Source: Vondammii sp040505895
Lineage (GTDB): Bacteria > Pseudomonadota > Gammaproteobacteria > Chromatiales > Chromatiaceae
Direction: 5' to 3'
Assembly: GCA_040505895.1 (NCBI GenBank)
Contig: JBEVXU010000012.1
Span: 322,507-386,506 of the forward strand
DNA length: 64,000 nucleotides
Part shown: piece after piece, positions 1 to 8,370 of the stretch
Layout of the letters: each line of letters begins with the position of its first letter
Position numbering within the stretch: the stretch's first letter is position 1
Made by a program: the position numbers and the translations under genes
The notes under the pieces: generated by a model
Databases searched by the model: none
Told to the model about the DNA's origin: nothing
Seen by the model: the letters and a program-made list of their open reading frames with translations, nothing else

Positions 1-448
1 TATGCTGCTCCAGCGGGATCTCCAGCCCCATCAACAGCTCGCCGGCACGAGACTCAGCGGTATAACCATCGAGCTCGGCAAACTCCACCTCCAGATCAGC
101 CACCAGCATCCCCTCCTCTTCGCTCATCTCCGGGAGCGAGTAGATGCGGTCACGTTCCTGTTTTATCTTCCACAGCTCCTCATGACCCATGATCACGGTA
201 TCGAGCACCGTATACTCTTCATAGGCGAACTGATCCTGGCGCAGCTTGCCCAATCGTTCATTGGGATCGACAGAGACATTGCCGGAGGTTGGCTCGAGAT
301 CTCCACCGAGAATCTTCATCAGTGTCGACTTGCCGCAACCATTCGCGCCGATCAGACCGTAGCGATTACCACCGCCGAACTTGACCGAGATATTTTCAAA
401 CAGGGGCTTGGCCCCAAACTGCATGGTGATATTGGCTGTTGAAATCAC
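1..448 (-). CDS. ybiT: ABC-F ATPase YbiT, N-terminal part (cut by window edge)
   Basis: This is the first 149 or so codons of an ABC-F family ATPase, a soluble ribosome-associated protein with two ATP-binding domains and no membrane part. The start is GTG at 448-446, giving MISTANITMQFG, which lines up with the start of E. coli YbiT. Visible are the phrase FENISVKFGGGNRYGLIG, a Walker A GANGCGKST and the stretch QDQFAYEEYTVLDTVIMGHEELW, abridged here to its start QDQFAYEEYTVLD, typical of YbiT. The second ATPase domain and the linker lie outside the window. It is transcribed away from znuA. The family affects translation of stalled or special ribosomes; the exact role here is unknown. A forward ORF over the same bases is only its shadow. 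Confidence 0.9.
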   Translation of the reverse strand, partial: MISTANITMQFGAKPLFENISVKFGGGNRYGLIGANGCGKSTLMKILGGDLEPTSGNVSVDPNERLGKLRQDQFAYEEYTVLDTVIMGHEELWKIKQERDRIYSLPEMSEEEGMLVADLEVEFAELDGYTAESRAGELLMGLEIPLEQH

Positions 449-617
449 AATTTGTTCCAGAATAGAGGATAGCGGGGATGCATATGGACTACTGGGCAGC
501 GGCGGAAACAGCTGCACGGTGTTAAAGGCGGCGCATTATTACACAGCTTTATTAAACCCACCATAGCAGCTGGGTTGATAATCGATGAAGAGAATTTCAT
601 TGGGCAGATACTCTCGG

Positions 618-638
618 TTGCGTTATATTATAACATTA
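618..638. promoter_or_regulatory. Zur box upstream of znuA
   Basis: The 15-mer CGTTATATTATAACA at 621-635 matches the gammaproteobacterial Zur operator core TGTTATANTATAACA at all but the first base and is palindromic around its centre. It lies about 35 bases before the znuA start, where a zinc-loaded Zur dimer would block the promoter. The zur gene itself is 1.2 kb downstream. Confidence 0.8.
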
Positions 639-669
639 CCTGTATCGCACTGAATTAATGAGATAAAAG

Positions 670-1644
670 ATGCCATCACCCTCTGAACCCCGTCCGCTGT
701 ATGTCATCGCATTGATACTGCTCACTCTGAGCAGCACCCTTCAGGCTGCGGCGCCCAATGTCCTGGTCAGCATCAAACCGATCCACTCACTGGTCGCCGG
801 TGTGATGACCGGTGTCGGTGAGCCTAAACTGCTGATCGGTGGCAGTGACTCCCCCCACAGCTTTACCCTGCGCCCCTCGACTGCGCGCAAGTTGAACAAT
901 GCGGAGCTGATCTTCTGGGTGGGAGAGAGCCTGGAGAGCCCACTGGAATCCATCCTCTCTATGGTTAATGGGCGCGTGGTGGAGCTGCTGACAGTCGAGG
1001 GCATTGAGATCGCACCTCCACGAAAAGCTGTTGCGTGGGAGCAGCGAAATGAGGATGAAACGTCTGATAGCGATCATGCTCATAACAATGACAAGGCACT
1101 AAACCACGCCCACCTTCAAGGAAACCCCCATATCTGGCTATCACCACTGAATGGGCTGGCAATCGTCATGCTGATTGAGCGGGAGCTAAGCACCATCGAT
1201 CCCGACAACGCCACGCACTATCGTGAAAATGCGATAAATCTGCGACAGCGTATCCGGCAACTGGACAAGAAACTGGGTAAGCGTCTATCGGCGGTTCGTG
1301 AGCAACCCTATATCGTATTCCACGATGCCTATCAGGCCTTTGAAGATCACTATCGTCTTAACTCCATAGGCTCTGTTGCACTCAATACCGACCGCATGCC
1401 GGGTGCCAAACACATTCATCAGCTGCGCAAAAGGATCGATACGCAGGGTGTCCGCTGTCTCTTCAGTGAGCCTCAATTCAAACCCAAGCTGGTCCATACC
1501 CTCGTTGATGGAACGAGGGCAAGGAGTGGCGAGCTCGACCCTTTGGGTAGCGATCTTGTCCCAGGGCCGGATGCCTACTTTCAGTTGATGCACAACCTGG
1601 CCGAAGCACTGGTTGGCTGTCTTGGCCCTGAAGGAAAGAACTGA
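670..1644 (+). CDS. znuA: Zinc ABC transporter periplasmic binding protein ZnuA
   Basis: ZnuA captures Zn2+ in the periplasm and hands it to ZnuBC. The 324-residue protein has a signal peptide ending near LQAAA, then the typical cluster A-I fold: VSIKPIHSLVAGVM with the first zinc histidine, SPHSF with the second, a His/Asp-rich loop around residues 135-150 (DSDHAHNNDKALNHAH), NPHIWLSP with the third ligand, and FHDAYQAFEDHY further on. The loop is usual in zinc rather than manganese binders. A Zur box lies just upstream. The permease and ATPase genes follow after a short repeat and zur. Length and motifs agree with the family. Confidence 0.93.
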   Translation: MPSPSEPRPLYVIALILLTLSSTLQAAAPNVLVSIKPIHSLVAGVMTGVGEPKLLIGGSDSPHSFTLRPSTARKLNNAELIFWVGESLESPLESILSMVNGRVVELLTVEGIEIAPPRKAVAWEQRNEDETSDSDHAHNNDKALNHAHLQGNPHIWLSPLNGLAIVMLIERELSTIDPDNATHYRENAINLRQRIRQLDKKLGKRLSAVREQPYIVFHDAYQAFEDHYRLNSIGSVALNTDRMPGAKHIHQLRKRIDTQGVRCLFSEPQFKPKLVHTLVDGTRARSGELDPLGSDLVPGPDAYFQLMHNLAEALVGCLGPEGKN

Positions 1645-1662
1645 TGTATTTAATAGAGAAAA

Positions 1663-1809
1663 TGGCTCTGCGCAATAATTTTGGAGTCGGTTGTAGGCAC
1701 GAACTTGTTCGCGAAGAACATGCCGCAGAGCTAATCGCGAACAAGTTCGCTCCTACAAGTGCACTTTTTCTCCATCGAGATAATTTTTCAGGATTATTGT
1801 GCATAGCCA
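1663..1809. repeat. Foldback REP/MITE-like element, copy 1
   Basis: About 147 bases with imperfect inverted ends (GGCTCTGCGCAATAAT on the left; the right end reads GGCTATGCACAATAAT on the other strand) around two inverted GCGAACAAGTTCGC-type arms. A second copy lies in the opposite orientation at 36080-36193. No coding capacity. It separates znuA from zur. Confidence 0.75.
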
Positions 1810-1842
1810 GGTAGAAAAAAGCGTTAGCCCAAGGAGCCGGCA

Positions 1843-2343
1843 ATGGTAGCCACTAAAGTGAAGGGGTGTTTCCCCTCCCCGCATCACGACCACCACAGTT
1901 GCGTGGCAGCAGCGCTGGCCAGTGCAGAAGCCCACTGCACCGCCAACAGCCTGCGACTGACCGAACTGCGGCGACAGGTACTTGAACTGATATGGGCAAG
2001 TCACCGGCCGGTAGGTGCCTACACCCTGTTGGAGCAGATCAGTGGTAACGGCCGGAAGGCGGCACCACCCACTATCTACCGCACCCTCAGTTTTCTGCTG
2101 GAGCATGGACTGATCCACCGTATTGCCTCCCTCAACGCCTATATTGGTTGCAGCCATTCCGGCGATGATCACACCGCTCGCTTCTTCATCTGCGACCAGT
2201 GCGGGGAAGCGGCGGAGGTGGATGGCACCGTCATCGATGAAGCTATCAGTAAAGACGCCCAACGACTTGGCTTTCGTATCGGCAAGCAGACCGTTGAAGT
2301 AGCGGGCGTCTGTGCAGAGTGCGACAGTGGGAGGGATAAGTGA
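1843..2343 (+). CDS. zur: Zinc uptake regulator Zur (Fur family)
   Basis: Zur is a Fur-family repressor that binds DNA when loaded with zinc and shuts off zinc import. The 166-residue protein has a His-rich N-terminus (HHDHHS at about residues 14-19), the winged helix with LRLTELRRQVLELIW and PPTIYRTLSFLLEHGLIHR, and the structural zinc cysteines CDQC and CAEC. The pairing with znuC (GTGA-type overlap at 2340-2343) and the Zur box before znuA make Zur a better call than Fur or PerR. The start ATG at 1843 follows a GGAG-like site. It is co-transcribed with znuC and znuB. Confidence 0.92.
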   Translation: MVATKVKGCFPSPHHDHHSCVAAALASAEAHCTANSLRLTELRRQVLELIWASHRPVGAYTLLEQISGNGRKAAPPTIYRTLSFLLEHGLIHRIASLNAYIGCSHSGDDHTARFFICDQCGEAAEVDGTVIDEAISKDAQRLGFRIGKQTVEVAGVCAECDSGRDK

Positions 2344-3110
2344 ACAAGCCGCAGACAACCCTGATCAAAGCCGAAGGTATCGGCATCCGTCTCAGTGGCC
2401 GTAATGTGTTGGAGGCGGTCGACCTGGAGGTACATAGCGGCGAGATTGTCACCCTGATTGGTCCCAATGGTGCGGGAAAAACCACACTGGTTAGAATCCT
2501 GCTTGACCTGTTAACACCAGACAGTGGCCACGTCATCAGGAAACCGGGGGTAAAGATCGGCTACATGCCCCAGCGCCTGTCACTGCCGGAGAACCTGCCG
2601 TTAACCGTCAAGCGATTCCTCACCCTCTCCGCCAGCGTCAGCTCACAGCAGCTTAACCAGCTTGCAGATAAGTTGGATATCAGCCGGCTGCTGATGAGCC
2701 CGATGCAGGCGCTATCGGGTGGTGAACATCAACGCGTTCTGCTGGTCCGCGCCCTGCTGCGCGACCCTGACCTGCTGGTGCTCGATGAACCGGTACAGGG
2801 GGTGGATGTCACCGGCCAGAATGAACTCTACCGCCTGATTGCCCGCATTAGCGATGAACGTGGCTGCGGTGTGCTGATGATCTCCCACGACCTCCATCTG
2901 GTAATGGCCGCCACCGACCGGGTGATGTGCATCAACCGTCACGTCTGCTGCTCCGGTCATCCGGAAGCGGTGAGCCGCCATCCCGCTTACCTGGAGCTGT
3001 TCGGTGCCGACGCCACCTCAAAGTTGGCAGTCTACACCCACCATCACGACCATACCCACGATATCCACGGCAATGTGGTCAAAGCCAAAGAGGAGCACGA
3101 TCATGGATGA
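2340..3110 (+). CDS. znuC: Zinc ABC transporter ATPase ZnuC
   Basis: The cytoplasmic ATPase of the zinc importer, 256 residues. It has Walker A GPNGAGKTT, signature LSGGEHQRV, Walker B LLVLDEPVQGVD and the switch histidine in MISHDLHLVM. The C-terminus is rich in histidine (THHHDHTHDIHG and HDHG), a common ZnuC trait that may sense or buffer zinc. The start is GTG at 2340, overlapping the zur stop by four bases, so translation is probably coupled. Its 3' end overlaps znuB by eight bases. Confidence 0.93.
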   Translation: MNKPQTTLIKAEGIGIRLSGRNVLEAVDLEVHSGEIVTLIGPNGAGKTTLVRILLDLLTPDSGHVIRKPGVKIGYMPQRLSLPENLPLTVKRFLTLSASVSSQQLNQLADKLDISRLLMSPMQALSGGEHQRVLLVRALLRDPDLLVLDEPVQGVDVTGQNELYRLIARISDERGCGVLMISHDLHLVMAATDRVMCINRHVCCSGHPEAVSRHPAYLELFGADATSKLAVYTHHHDHTHDIHGNVVKAKEEHDHG

Positions 3111-3888
3111 TTTCATGCTCCGAGCACTGGTTGCCGGTCTCGGTGTAGCACTGGTTGCCGGTCCACTGGGGGTCTTCGTCGTCTGGCGGCGTATGGCCTA
3201 CTTTGGCGACACCCTTGCCCACTCGGCACTTCTCGGCGTCGCCCTCGGTTTTCTTCTCGGCATCAACCTTAATCTGGCTGTGGTGGCGGTGGCCGTCACC
3301 ATAGCCCTGCTACTGCTCGGCCTCCAGAACAATCGACAGCTGGCATCAGACACACTACTCGGCATCCTCGCCCACAGCGCGCTCTCCCTTGGTTTGGTAG
3401 TGATGGCCTTCCAGGAAAATGTACGCGTTGACCTGATGGGCTACCTGTTCGGTGATATCCTCGCCGTTACCACCACAGACCTGTTGTGGGTCTGGGGCGG
3501 AGGCGTTGTCGTGTTGATCTTGCTGATGCTGATCTGGAGGCCGCTACTGGCATCGACGGTTCATGAAGAACTGGCGCGGGTGGAGGGAGTGGCTGTCGCA
3601 CCAGTGCGGCTGATATTCATGTTGATGATCGCATTGGTCATCGCCGTATCGATGAAGATCGTCGGTGTCCTGCTGATTTCTTCGATGATGATTATACCCG
3701 CAGCGGCAGCAAGACGTTTCAGCCACACACCGGAGCAGATGGCAGCAATAGCGGCAGTGCTGGCGGCAATCGCTGTATTTTTAGGACTCGCCGGCTCCTG
3801 GTATTGGGACACACCGGCAGGACCCTCTGTTGTCGTTGCAGCAGCAATGCTCTTCTCATTGAGTCGGCTGCCGATATTCAGAGGGTAA
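3103..3888 (+). CDS. znuB: Zinc ABC transporter permease ZnuB
   Basis: The membrane channel of the zinc importer, 261 residues of mostly hydrophobic sequence with about eight helices. The start chosen is ATG at 3103 (MDDFMLRALVAG), which overlaps the end of znuC by eight bases; an earlier in-frame ATG at 3004 lies deep inside znuC and is unlikely. ABC-3 family phrases are RRMAYFGDTLAHSALLGVAL, GDILAVT and a second GILAHSALSLG, followed by MKIVGVLLISSMMIIPAA. A second, 5'-truncated copy lies at 16646-17335, nearly identical over its first 260 bases only. Confidence 0.92.
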   Translation: MDDFMLRALVAGLGVALVAGPLGVFVVWRRMAYFGDTLAHSALLGVALGFLLGINLNLAVVAVAVTIALLLLGLQNNRQLASDTLLGILAHSALSLGLVVMAFQENVRVDLMGYLFGDILAVTTTDLLWVWGGGVVVLILLMLIWRPLLASTVHEELARVEGVAVAPVRLIFMLMIALVIAVSMKIVGVLLISSMMIIPAAAARRFSHTPEQMAAIAAVLAAIAVFLGLAGSWYWDTPAGPSVVVAAAMLFSLSRLPIFRG

Positions 3889-4332
3889 CAGCCTATTGTA
3901 GAGAAAGCCTTGTTACTCATCTGTGACCTGAAAAGTGCGTAACGTTTCAATAGCCCCAAGCAGATGCGTAACTCCTGGACGGGGTACGGTGACATCTTTT
4001 CAGGATGTACAATAGTAGGGATGCTGCTGTGAGCGACAAGGATATGATCACCGCATGCCCGGATAAAGGTGTTACCAGCCCCCTATGGCATGGGCTTATT
4101 GAGAAGTTGCAAAGACGCTGCCAGGGAAACTGTGGCAACCGTCACCCTAAAGTAGGCATCAATGAAATTAGACTAATAGTCAGCAATGCTGACCAGAGCA
4201 GCCCCTTCAAACTTAAACAGGGAACAACTTTTCCAGTATTAGCAGGTTCACCGTATTTTCTAACATTTCTCCTGTTGAATGAGATCGAGTTAGCGGCAAC
4301 CATGCAAAAGTGAACCACTCTGCGCTAATTGA
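3889..4332. other. Gene-free gap with a duplicated flank
   Basis: No convincing gene. The stretch after znuB (3889-3930 and 4112-4165) resembles the flank of the second znuB copy at 17336-17432, for example ACCCTAAAGTAGGCATCAAT against ACCCTAAAGCAGGCATTAAT. Copy 1 carries about 170 extra bases between the two matching parts. The ORF at 4005-4313 has no recognisable protein character. Confidence 0.55.
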
Positions 4333-4614
4333 CAATATAAGTGGATCAAGCAGCACTTGAAAATCAAATCCTTCTACGGCACCTCTGCCAATGCCGTAAA
4401 GACGCAGATCTGGATCGCCATCAGTACCTACCTGCTGATCGCAATCGCTAAAAAGGAACTCGCTATCCCCGAACAGGTCAGCCTGCACACTTGTCTACAC
4501 ATTTGGGAAGTCAATCTTTTCGAGCAAAGGCTTAGAAAACAAATACTTATGGATTCGCTACAACAGAAACCAGAGCACCAGGACTCTATCCAATTAGATT
4601 TGTTAGATTTTTAA
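4333..4614 (+). pseudogene. IS4-type transposase, C-terminal remnant
   Basis: The frame from 4333 reads QYKWIKQHLKIKSFYGTSAN and then VKTQIWIAISTYLLIAIAKK, which is the conserved C-terminal part of IS4-family DDE transposases (the IKSFYGTS.NAVKTQIW motif holding the last catalytic region). The rest of the transposase, including the first two catalytic aspartates, is missing; a stop sits just upstream at 4330. It ends in TAA at 4612-4614. The fragment shows that an insertion sequence was once here. No inverted repeats or intact IS ends are obvious. Confidence 0.8.
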
Positions 4615-5069
4615 CTGGACGCTAGTGACCTACAGCATGAAAGAATTTGAAAGGGTGCCGGGGTTGCGTCTGGCGAATTGGGTTTAAGCTGCCAAAGAAT
4701 TTCGTGGCATAAACAACAAAGGCCTATTTGGTACCGAGGGGCGCTCATACCCTATCTAACAAATATGTCCATTTCCACTTAACCTGAAGTAAATAAGGTA
4801 ACGTCAAATCAATCGGTAAATATGGTTGGCATGGTTGTGCATTGCTATACCAGAGTGAATCGTATATGACTTGATCGGACTGCAATGTCAGATGCGGAAT
4901 GGTATTGTCTTCTTTGATACTATGTAGGGCACCTACTGGACTATTTTTGTTAGGCGGAAGTACTGTAATCGGGTGCGTGTATTTATAAGTTCATGGGACT
5001 TATTTGCGCCTTCGATTTTTCAGGGATATCTGACTTTAATCTATTTGGCCAGGGTAGGGGGGCGCATCT
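4615..5069. other. Gap before the binding-protein operon
   Basis: About 450 bases with no gene I can support. The 3' part must hold the promoter of the operon starting at 5070. I looked for a -24/-12 element with GG and GC ten bases apart and found none convincing. Confidence 0.5.
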
Positions 5070-6467
5070 GTGAAATCATACAAATTCTGCACCGGTGTAT
5101 TTCTGTCGGCAACCATGCGAAATGCTCTGTCCGTTTTTTTTGCGGTACTCCTGTTATTTCATCCGCTCTCGATAATGGCCAAGGAACAGAAGACGCCTCT
5201 GATTATTGTCACCTCCTTTCCACAATCAAGTTTCTCCCGATTTAAGGCGGCATTTGAGCAGCAGCATCCGGAAATTGAGGTGCTGATCCGCAGTAAAAAA
5301 ACATCTGCGGCGATCTCGTTTATTGAGGAGCGGCAGAGCGAGCCAGTCGATCTGGTGTGGGTTTCCGCTCCTGATGCATTTGAGGTGTTAAAAAAGTCGG
5401 AGCAGCTGCTGAAGGTGTTCCCCACCTCTTCTGATGGTCCACTCAGGGTGGGTGGTTATCCGTTGGATGATCCTGATGGATTCTATAGAGGCTTCGCTAT
5501 CTCAGGTTACGGTATTCTCTGGAATACCGATTATCTAAAACGTTATGGACTTCCGGAACCCAAGGGCTGGTCTGATCTGACGCGGCCCGAGTATGCTGGT
5601 CATATCGCGATTACAGCACCTTCGCGATCGGGAACGACCCACCTGATCGTTGAGACCCTGCTGCAGGGGAAGGGCTGGCAAGATGGCTGGGCCACGCTGC
5701 TCGAGTTGTCGGGCAATCTGGCGACGATCACAGCACGCAGTTTCGGCGTGTTGGATGGCGTGGTGACCGGGCGGTTCGGGGTCGGCGCAACCATCGACTT
5801 CTTTGGCCTCTCGGCCAAAGCGACAGGGGCCCCTGTTGAGTTTATCTACCCTGAAATCACCACTTTTCTACCAGCCAGTATCGGCATCGTTAAACGGGTG
5901 GAGAATCTGCAGAGTGCCAGGTTGTTTGCCGACTTCCTGTTATCTGAGCAGGGGCAGCGCCTGCTGTTTGAACCAGAAATAAGTCGTCTGCCTGTCTCCA
6001 AGGCTGCCTATCGGCAAGCGCCAGTCGGCTATCCGTCGCCTTTTACAGACACGCTTGCCGGGCGAGGAATTACCTTCGATACAGCGCTCTCCCATCAGCG
6101 CTATCATATGGTCAATGCCCTGTTCGATATTGTGATTACCTACCGGCTGCAATCCTTGCGCCGCTCGTGGGCGGCTATCCGTGAGGCGGAGATCTTGCTG
6201 GCCCGTCATCAGCGGGTAGATCTGGCAGCAAAACTTGAGCATGCCGGGTCGCTGCTGAAACAGGTGCCATTGAGCCTGGCTGACTCAACAGATGATGTCC
6301 TTGCCGCACGGTTTGTTCGGCATAAGCCAGGCATCGCTTTGCCCGCCTCGCAGATTGAAATGGAGATGCAGTGGAACAACGTAGTTCAGGCCAATCAATC
6401 CGAGGCGCTGCGCCTGGTGGACGAGGTTGTGGAGAGCCTCCGCCAAGCGGGGCTGTCGGTGCAATGA
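5070..6467 (+). CDS. PgtC-like periplasmic solute-binding protein
   Basis: A type 2 periplasmic binding protein of the iron(III)/phosphoglycerate-regulatory class, 465 residues. The start GTG at 5070 follows a G-rich site; ATG at 5115 (MRNALSVFF) is an alternative. Either gives a signal peptide ending in IMA. The mature part starts TPLIIVTSFPQSSFSRFKAA and contains DLVWVSAPDAFEVL, GYGILWNTDYL, APSRSGTTHLIVETLLQGKG and FADFLLSEQGQRLL. A C-terminal helical extension of roughly 120 residues goes beyond the usual fold. The next genes are a sensor kinase (7 bases on) and a sigma-54 activator, as in the Salmonella pgtC-pgtB-pgtA set where the binding protein helps sensing. I infer it presents a ligand, perhaps a carboxylate, to the kinase. 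Confidence 0.8.
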   Translation: MKSYKFCTGVFLSATMRNALSVFFAVLLLFHPLSIMAKEQKTPLIIVTSFPQSSFSRFKAAFEQQHPEIEVLIRSKKTSAAISFIEERQSEPVDLVWVSAPDAFEVLKKSEQLLKVFPTSSDGPLRVGGYPLDDPDGFYRGFAISGYGILWNTDYLKRYGLPEPKGWSDLTRPEYAGHIAITAPSRSGTTHLIVETLLQGKGWQDGWATLLELSGNLATITARSFGVLDGVVTGRFGVGATIDFFGLSAKATGAPVEFIYPEITTFLPASIGIVKRVENLQSARLFADFLLSEQGQRLLFEPEISRLPVSKAAYRQAPVGYPSPFTDTLAGRGITFDTALSHQRYHMVNALFDIVITYRLQSLRRSWAAIREAEILLARHQRVDLAAKLEHAGSLLKQVPLSLADSTDDVLAARFVRHKPGIALPASQIEMEMQWNNVVQANQSEALRLVDEVVESLRQAGLSVQ

Positions 6468-6474
6468 GGGTGCC

Positions 6475-8370
6475 ATGAAACGTTTGGGTATCCGTGGCCG
6501 CCTGTTTCTCGCTTTTGGTGTAGTTGCCACCTTGACAGTGGCGGCCACTATCGTTGGCTGGATCTCTTTCGCCCGCCTGGGTGAGGGATTGGAGAATATC
6601 GTTGGCCAGAATGTTCCCGCGGTAACGGCGTCGGCCCGTCTGGCCGAAAAAGGGGGGACGGTCATTGGTCTGGTGCCCGCGCTGAGTGCTGCTGAAAATG
6701 ACCAGGAACGGGCCCGTGCCTGGTCCCTGCTCATGCAGAATCTGGATGAAATGCAACAGGAGCTGGATAAGAAACATCTGGATGGCAACATGCGGGAGTT
6801 GCTGGCTGATTTGCTGTCAGGGCTGATTTCAAATCTGCATGATCTGGATGAGAATGTCAGGCGGCGCCTTTGGTTGAGGGCTCACAAAGAGGCGCTGCTT
6901 GAACGACTGCGCTGGGCTTCGGCCGATTTTATCGATGAGGTGGAGCCGCTGATCGACGATACGCGGTTCAATATCAACCTTGCCCTGCAGCGGGAGTCTA
7001 ATAGAAAACTGCTGGAGAGCGAAATGAGCCGCCAGCAGGCGTTGTTCAGGCTCAATGCGGCGGGTGCCCTATTGGCCGAACTGGCCGGGCGAGCGGCCAA
7101 CCTGCCAGACCGTGGAACACTGCATGCCACAACGCTCTATTTTCGTGAGATAAAAGGGCGACTCAATGCTGACCTGCAGCGCATTGACCGGGTGCCCGGA
7201 GTTCTCTCATTGAATCAATCACTACGGGACATTCTGGCGTTTGCCGATGGTGAGAAGAGCCTGTTTCAGCTTCGCACCGATGAACTTCAGGCTCAGGCTT
7301 TAGCATCGACACTGCTGGCTCGTAACCGTGATTATGTGAGTCAACTGAATCAGTTGATTGCCGACCGGGTGGCGGGCGAAAACCGGGCTGCATTGGTTGC
7401 GGCTGCCCAGTCCAGGGAGTCGATTGCGCAGGGCAAGGTGCTAACAGCAGGGGCTGCCCTGGGGAGTTTGCTCGCAGTGGTTTTGGTGGTCTGGTTGTAT
7501 GTGGGGCGCAATATGGTGGGGCGTCTGACACGGCTTGATGCGAGTATGCGGGCCATTGCTCAGGGTGACCTTAAGGCCGATATCCCAGTGTATGGTGCGG
7601 ATGAGATCGGTGATATGGCCAACTCCTTGCGAACCTTCAGGGATACCCTCAAGGAGACCCAGAATGAACTGGTGCAGGCGGCAAAACTCGCCGCACTCGG
7701 CCAGCTGATCGCGGGTATCTCACATGAGATTAATCAGCCTCTGACTGCCATCATGCACTATGCCCGTAACACAGGTATTTTAGCCCAAAAAGGGAAGATG
7801 GAAGACGCACAGAACAACCTGGAAAAGATCTATGAGTTGACTGAAAGAGCGATTCGCATCATCGACAGTTTGCACTCCCAGGCGCGCAAGCCCCGTGGTA
7901 ATCTGCGCCCCATTGACCTGAAGGGTGTACTTGATAATGTGGTTGTTTTGTATGAGCGGCGCTTGCGTGAAATGGACGCAATCATCAGTATGGAGATCAA
8001 TGAGAGCTGCCGTTATGTGCAGGCGGGTCAGGTGCGCTTGGAGCAGGTGGTGATGAACCTTGTGGGCAATGCGCTTGATGCAATGAAGGAGTCACCCCGG
8101 CGTCTATTGGAGATTTCCAGTCATGGGAAAGAGGGCATGATAGAGCTGCGAGTGCGAGACAGTGGTTGCGGCATTTCGGCAGATGAGATAGGTAAAGTGT
8201 TTGATCCCTTCTACACCACCAAGGAGGTAGGCGAGGGATTGGGGCTTGGGCTATCTGTGTCTTATAACATCATCAGAGGCTTTGGAGGGACTATGCGTGT
8301 CGATAGTCAGCCGGGTGAGGGGACCACCTTTCGGGTCTATCTCGAATGTGCAAAAGGGGATAGCAAGTGA
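6475..8370 (+). CDS. Membrane sensor histidine kinase (PgtB/DctB-like)
   Basis: A 631-residue sensor kinase. ATG at 6475 is preferred over an in-frame ATG at 6427 that lies inside the upstream gene. The N-terminal helix (residues about 10-33, LFLAFGVVATLTVAAT) leads to a long helical periplasmic region, a second helix near residue 325-345, a HAMP region (LTRLDASMRAIAQGDLKADI), a HisKA domain with the phospho-accepting histidine in IAGISHEINQPLTAIMHYA, abridged as GISHEINQPL, and a HATPase domain with NLVGNALDAM, DSGCGISADEI and GLGLGLSVSYNII. The response regulator start overlaps its stop by four bases. It probably reads ligand-bound periplasmic protein from the gene before it. Confidence 0.87.
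   Translation: MKRLGIRGRLFLAFGVVATLTVAATIVGWISFARLGEGLENIVGQNVPAVTASARLAEKGGTVIGLVPALSAAENDQERARAWSLLMQNLDEMQQELDKKHLDGNMRELLADLLSGLISNLHDLDENVRRRLWLRAHKEALLERLRWASADFIDEVEPLIDDTRFNINLALQRESNRKLLESEMSRQQALFRLNAAGALLAELAGRAANLPDRGTLHATTLYFREIKGRLNADLQRIDRVPGVLSLNQSLRDILAFADGEKSLFQLRTDELQAQALASTLLARNRDYVSQLNQLIADRVAGENRAALVAAAQSRESIAQGKVLTAGAALGSLLAVVLVVWLYVGRNMVGRLTRLDASMRAIAQGDLKADIPVYGADEIGDMANSLRTFRDTLKETQNELVQAAKLAALGQLIAGISHEINQPLTAIMHYARNTGILAQKGKMEDAQNNLEKIYELTERAIRIIDSLHSQARKPRGNLRPIDLKGVLDNVVVLYERRLREMDAIISMEINESCRYVQAGQVRLEQVVMNLVGNALDAMKESPRRLLEISSHGKEGMIELRVRDSGCGISADEIGKVFDPFYTTKEVGEGLGLGLSVSYNIIRGFGGTMRVDSQPGEGTTFRVYLECAKGDSK

Noticed and set aside
2..442. Plus-strand ORF at the window start
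   Set aside because: Antisense of ybiT, whose ABC-F motifs are clear.
4005..4313. 102-codon ORF after znuB
   Set aside because: No RBS, no recognisable motif, and part of it overlaps the duplicated non-coding znuB flank.
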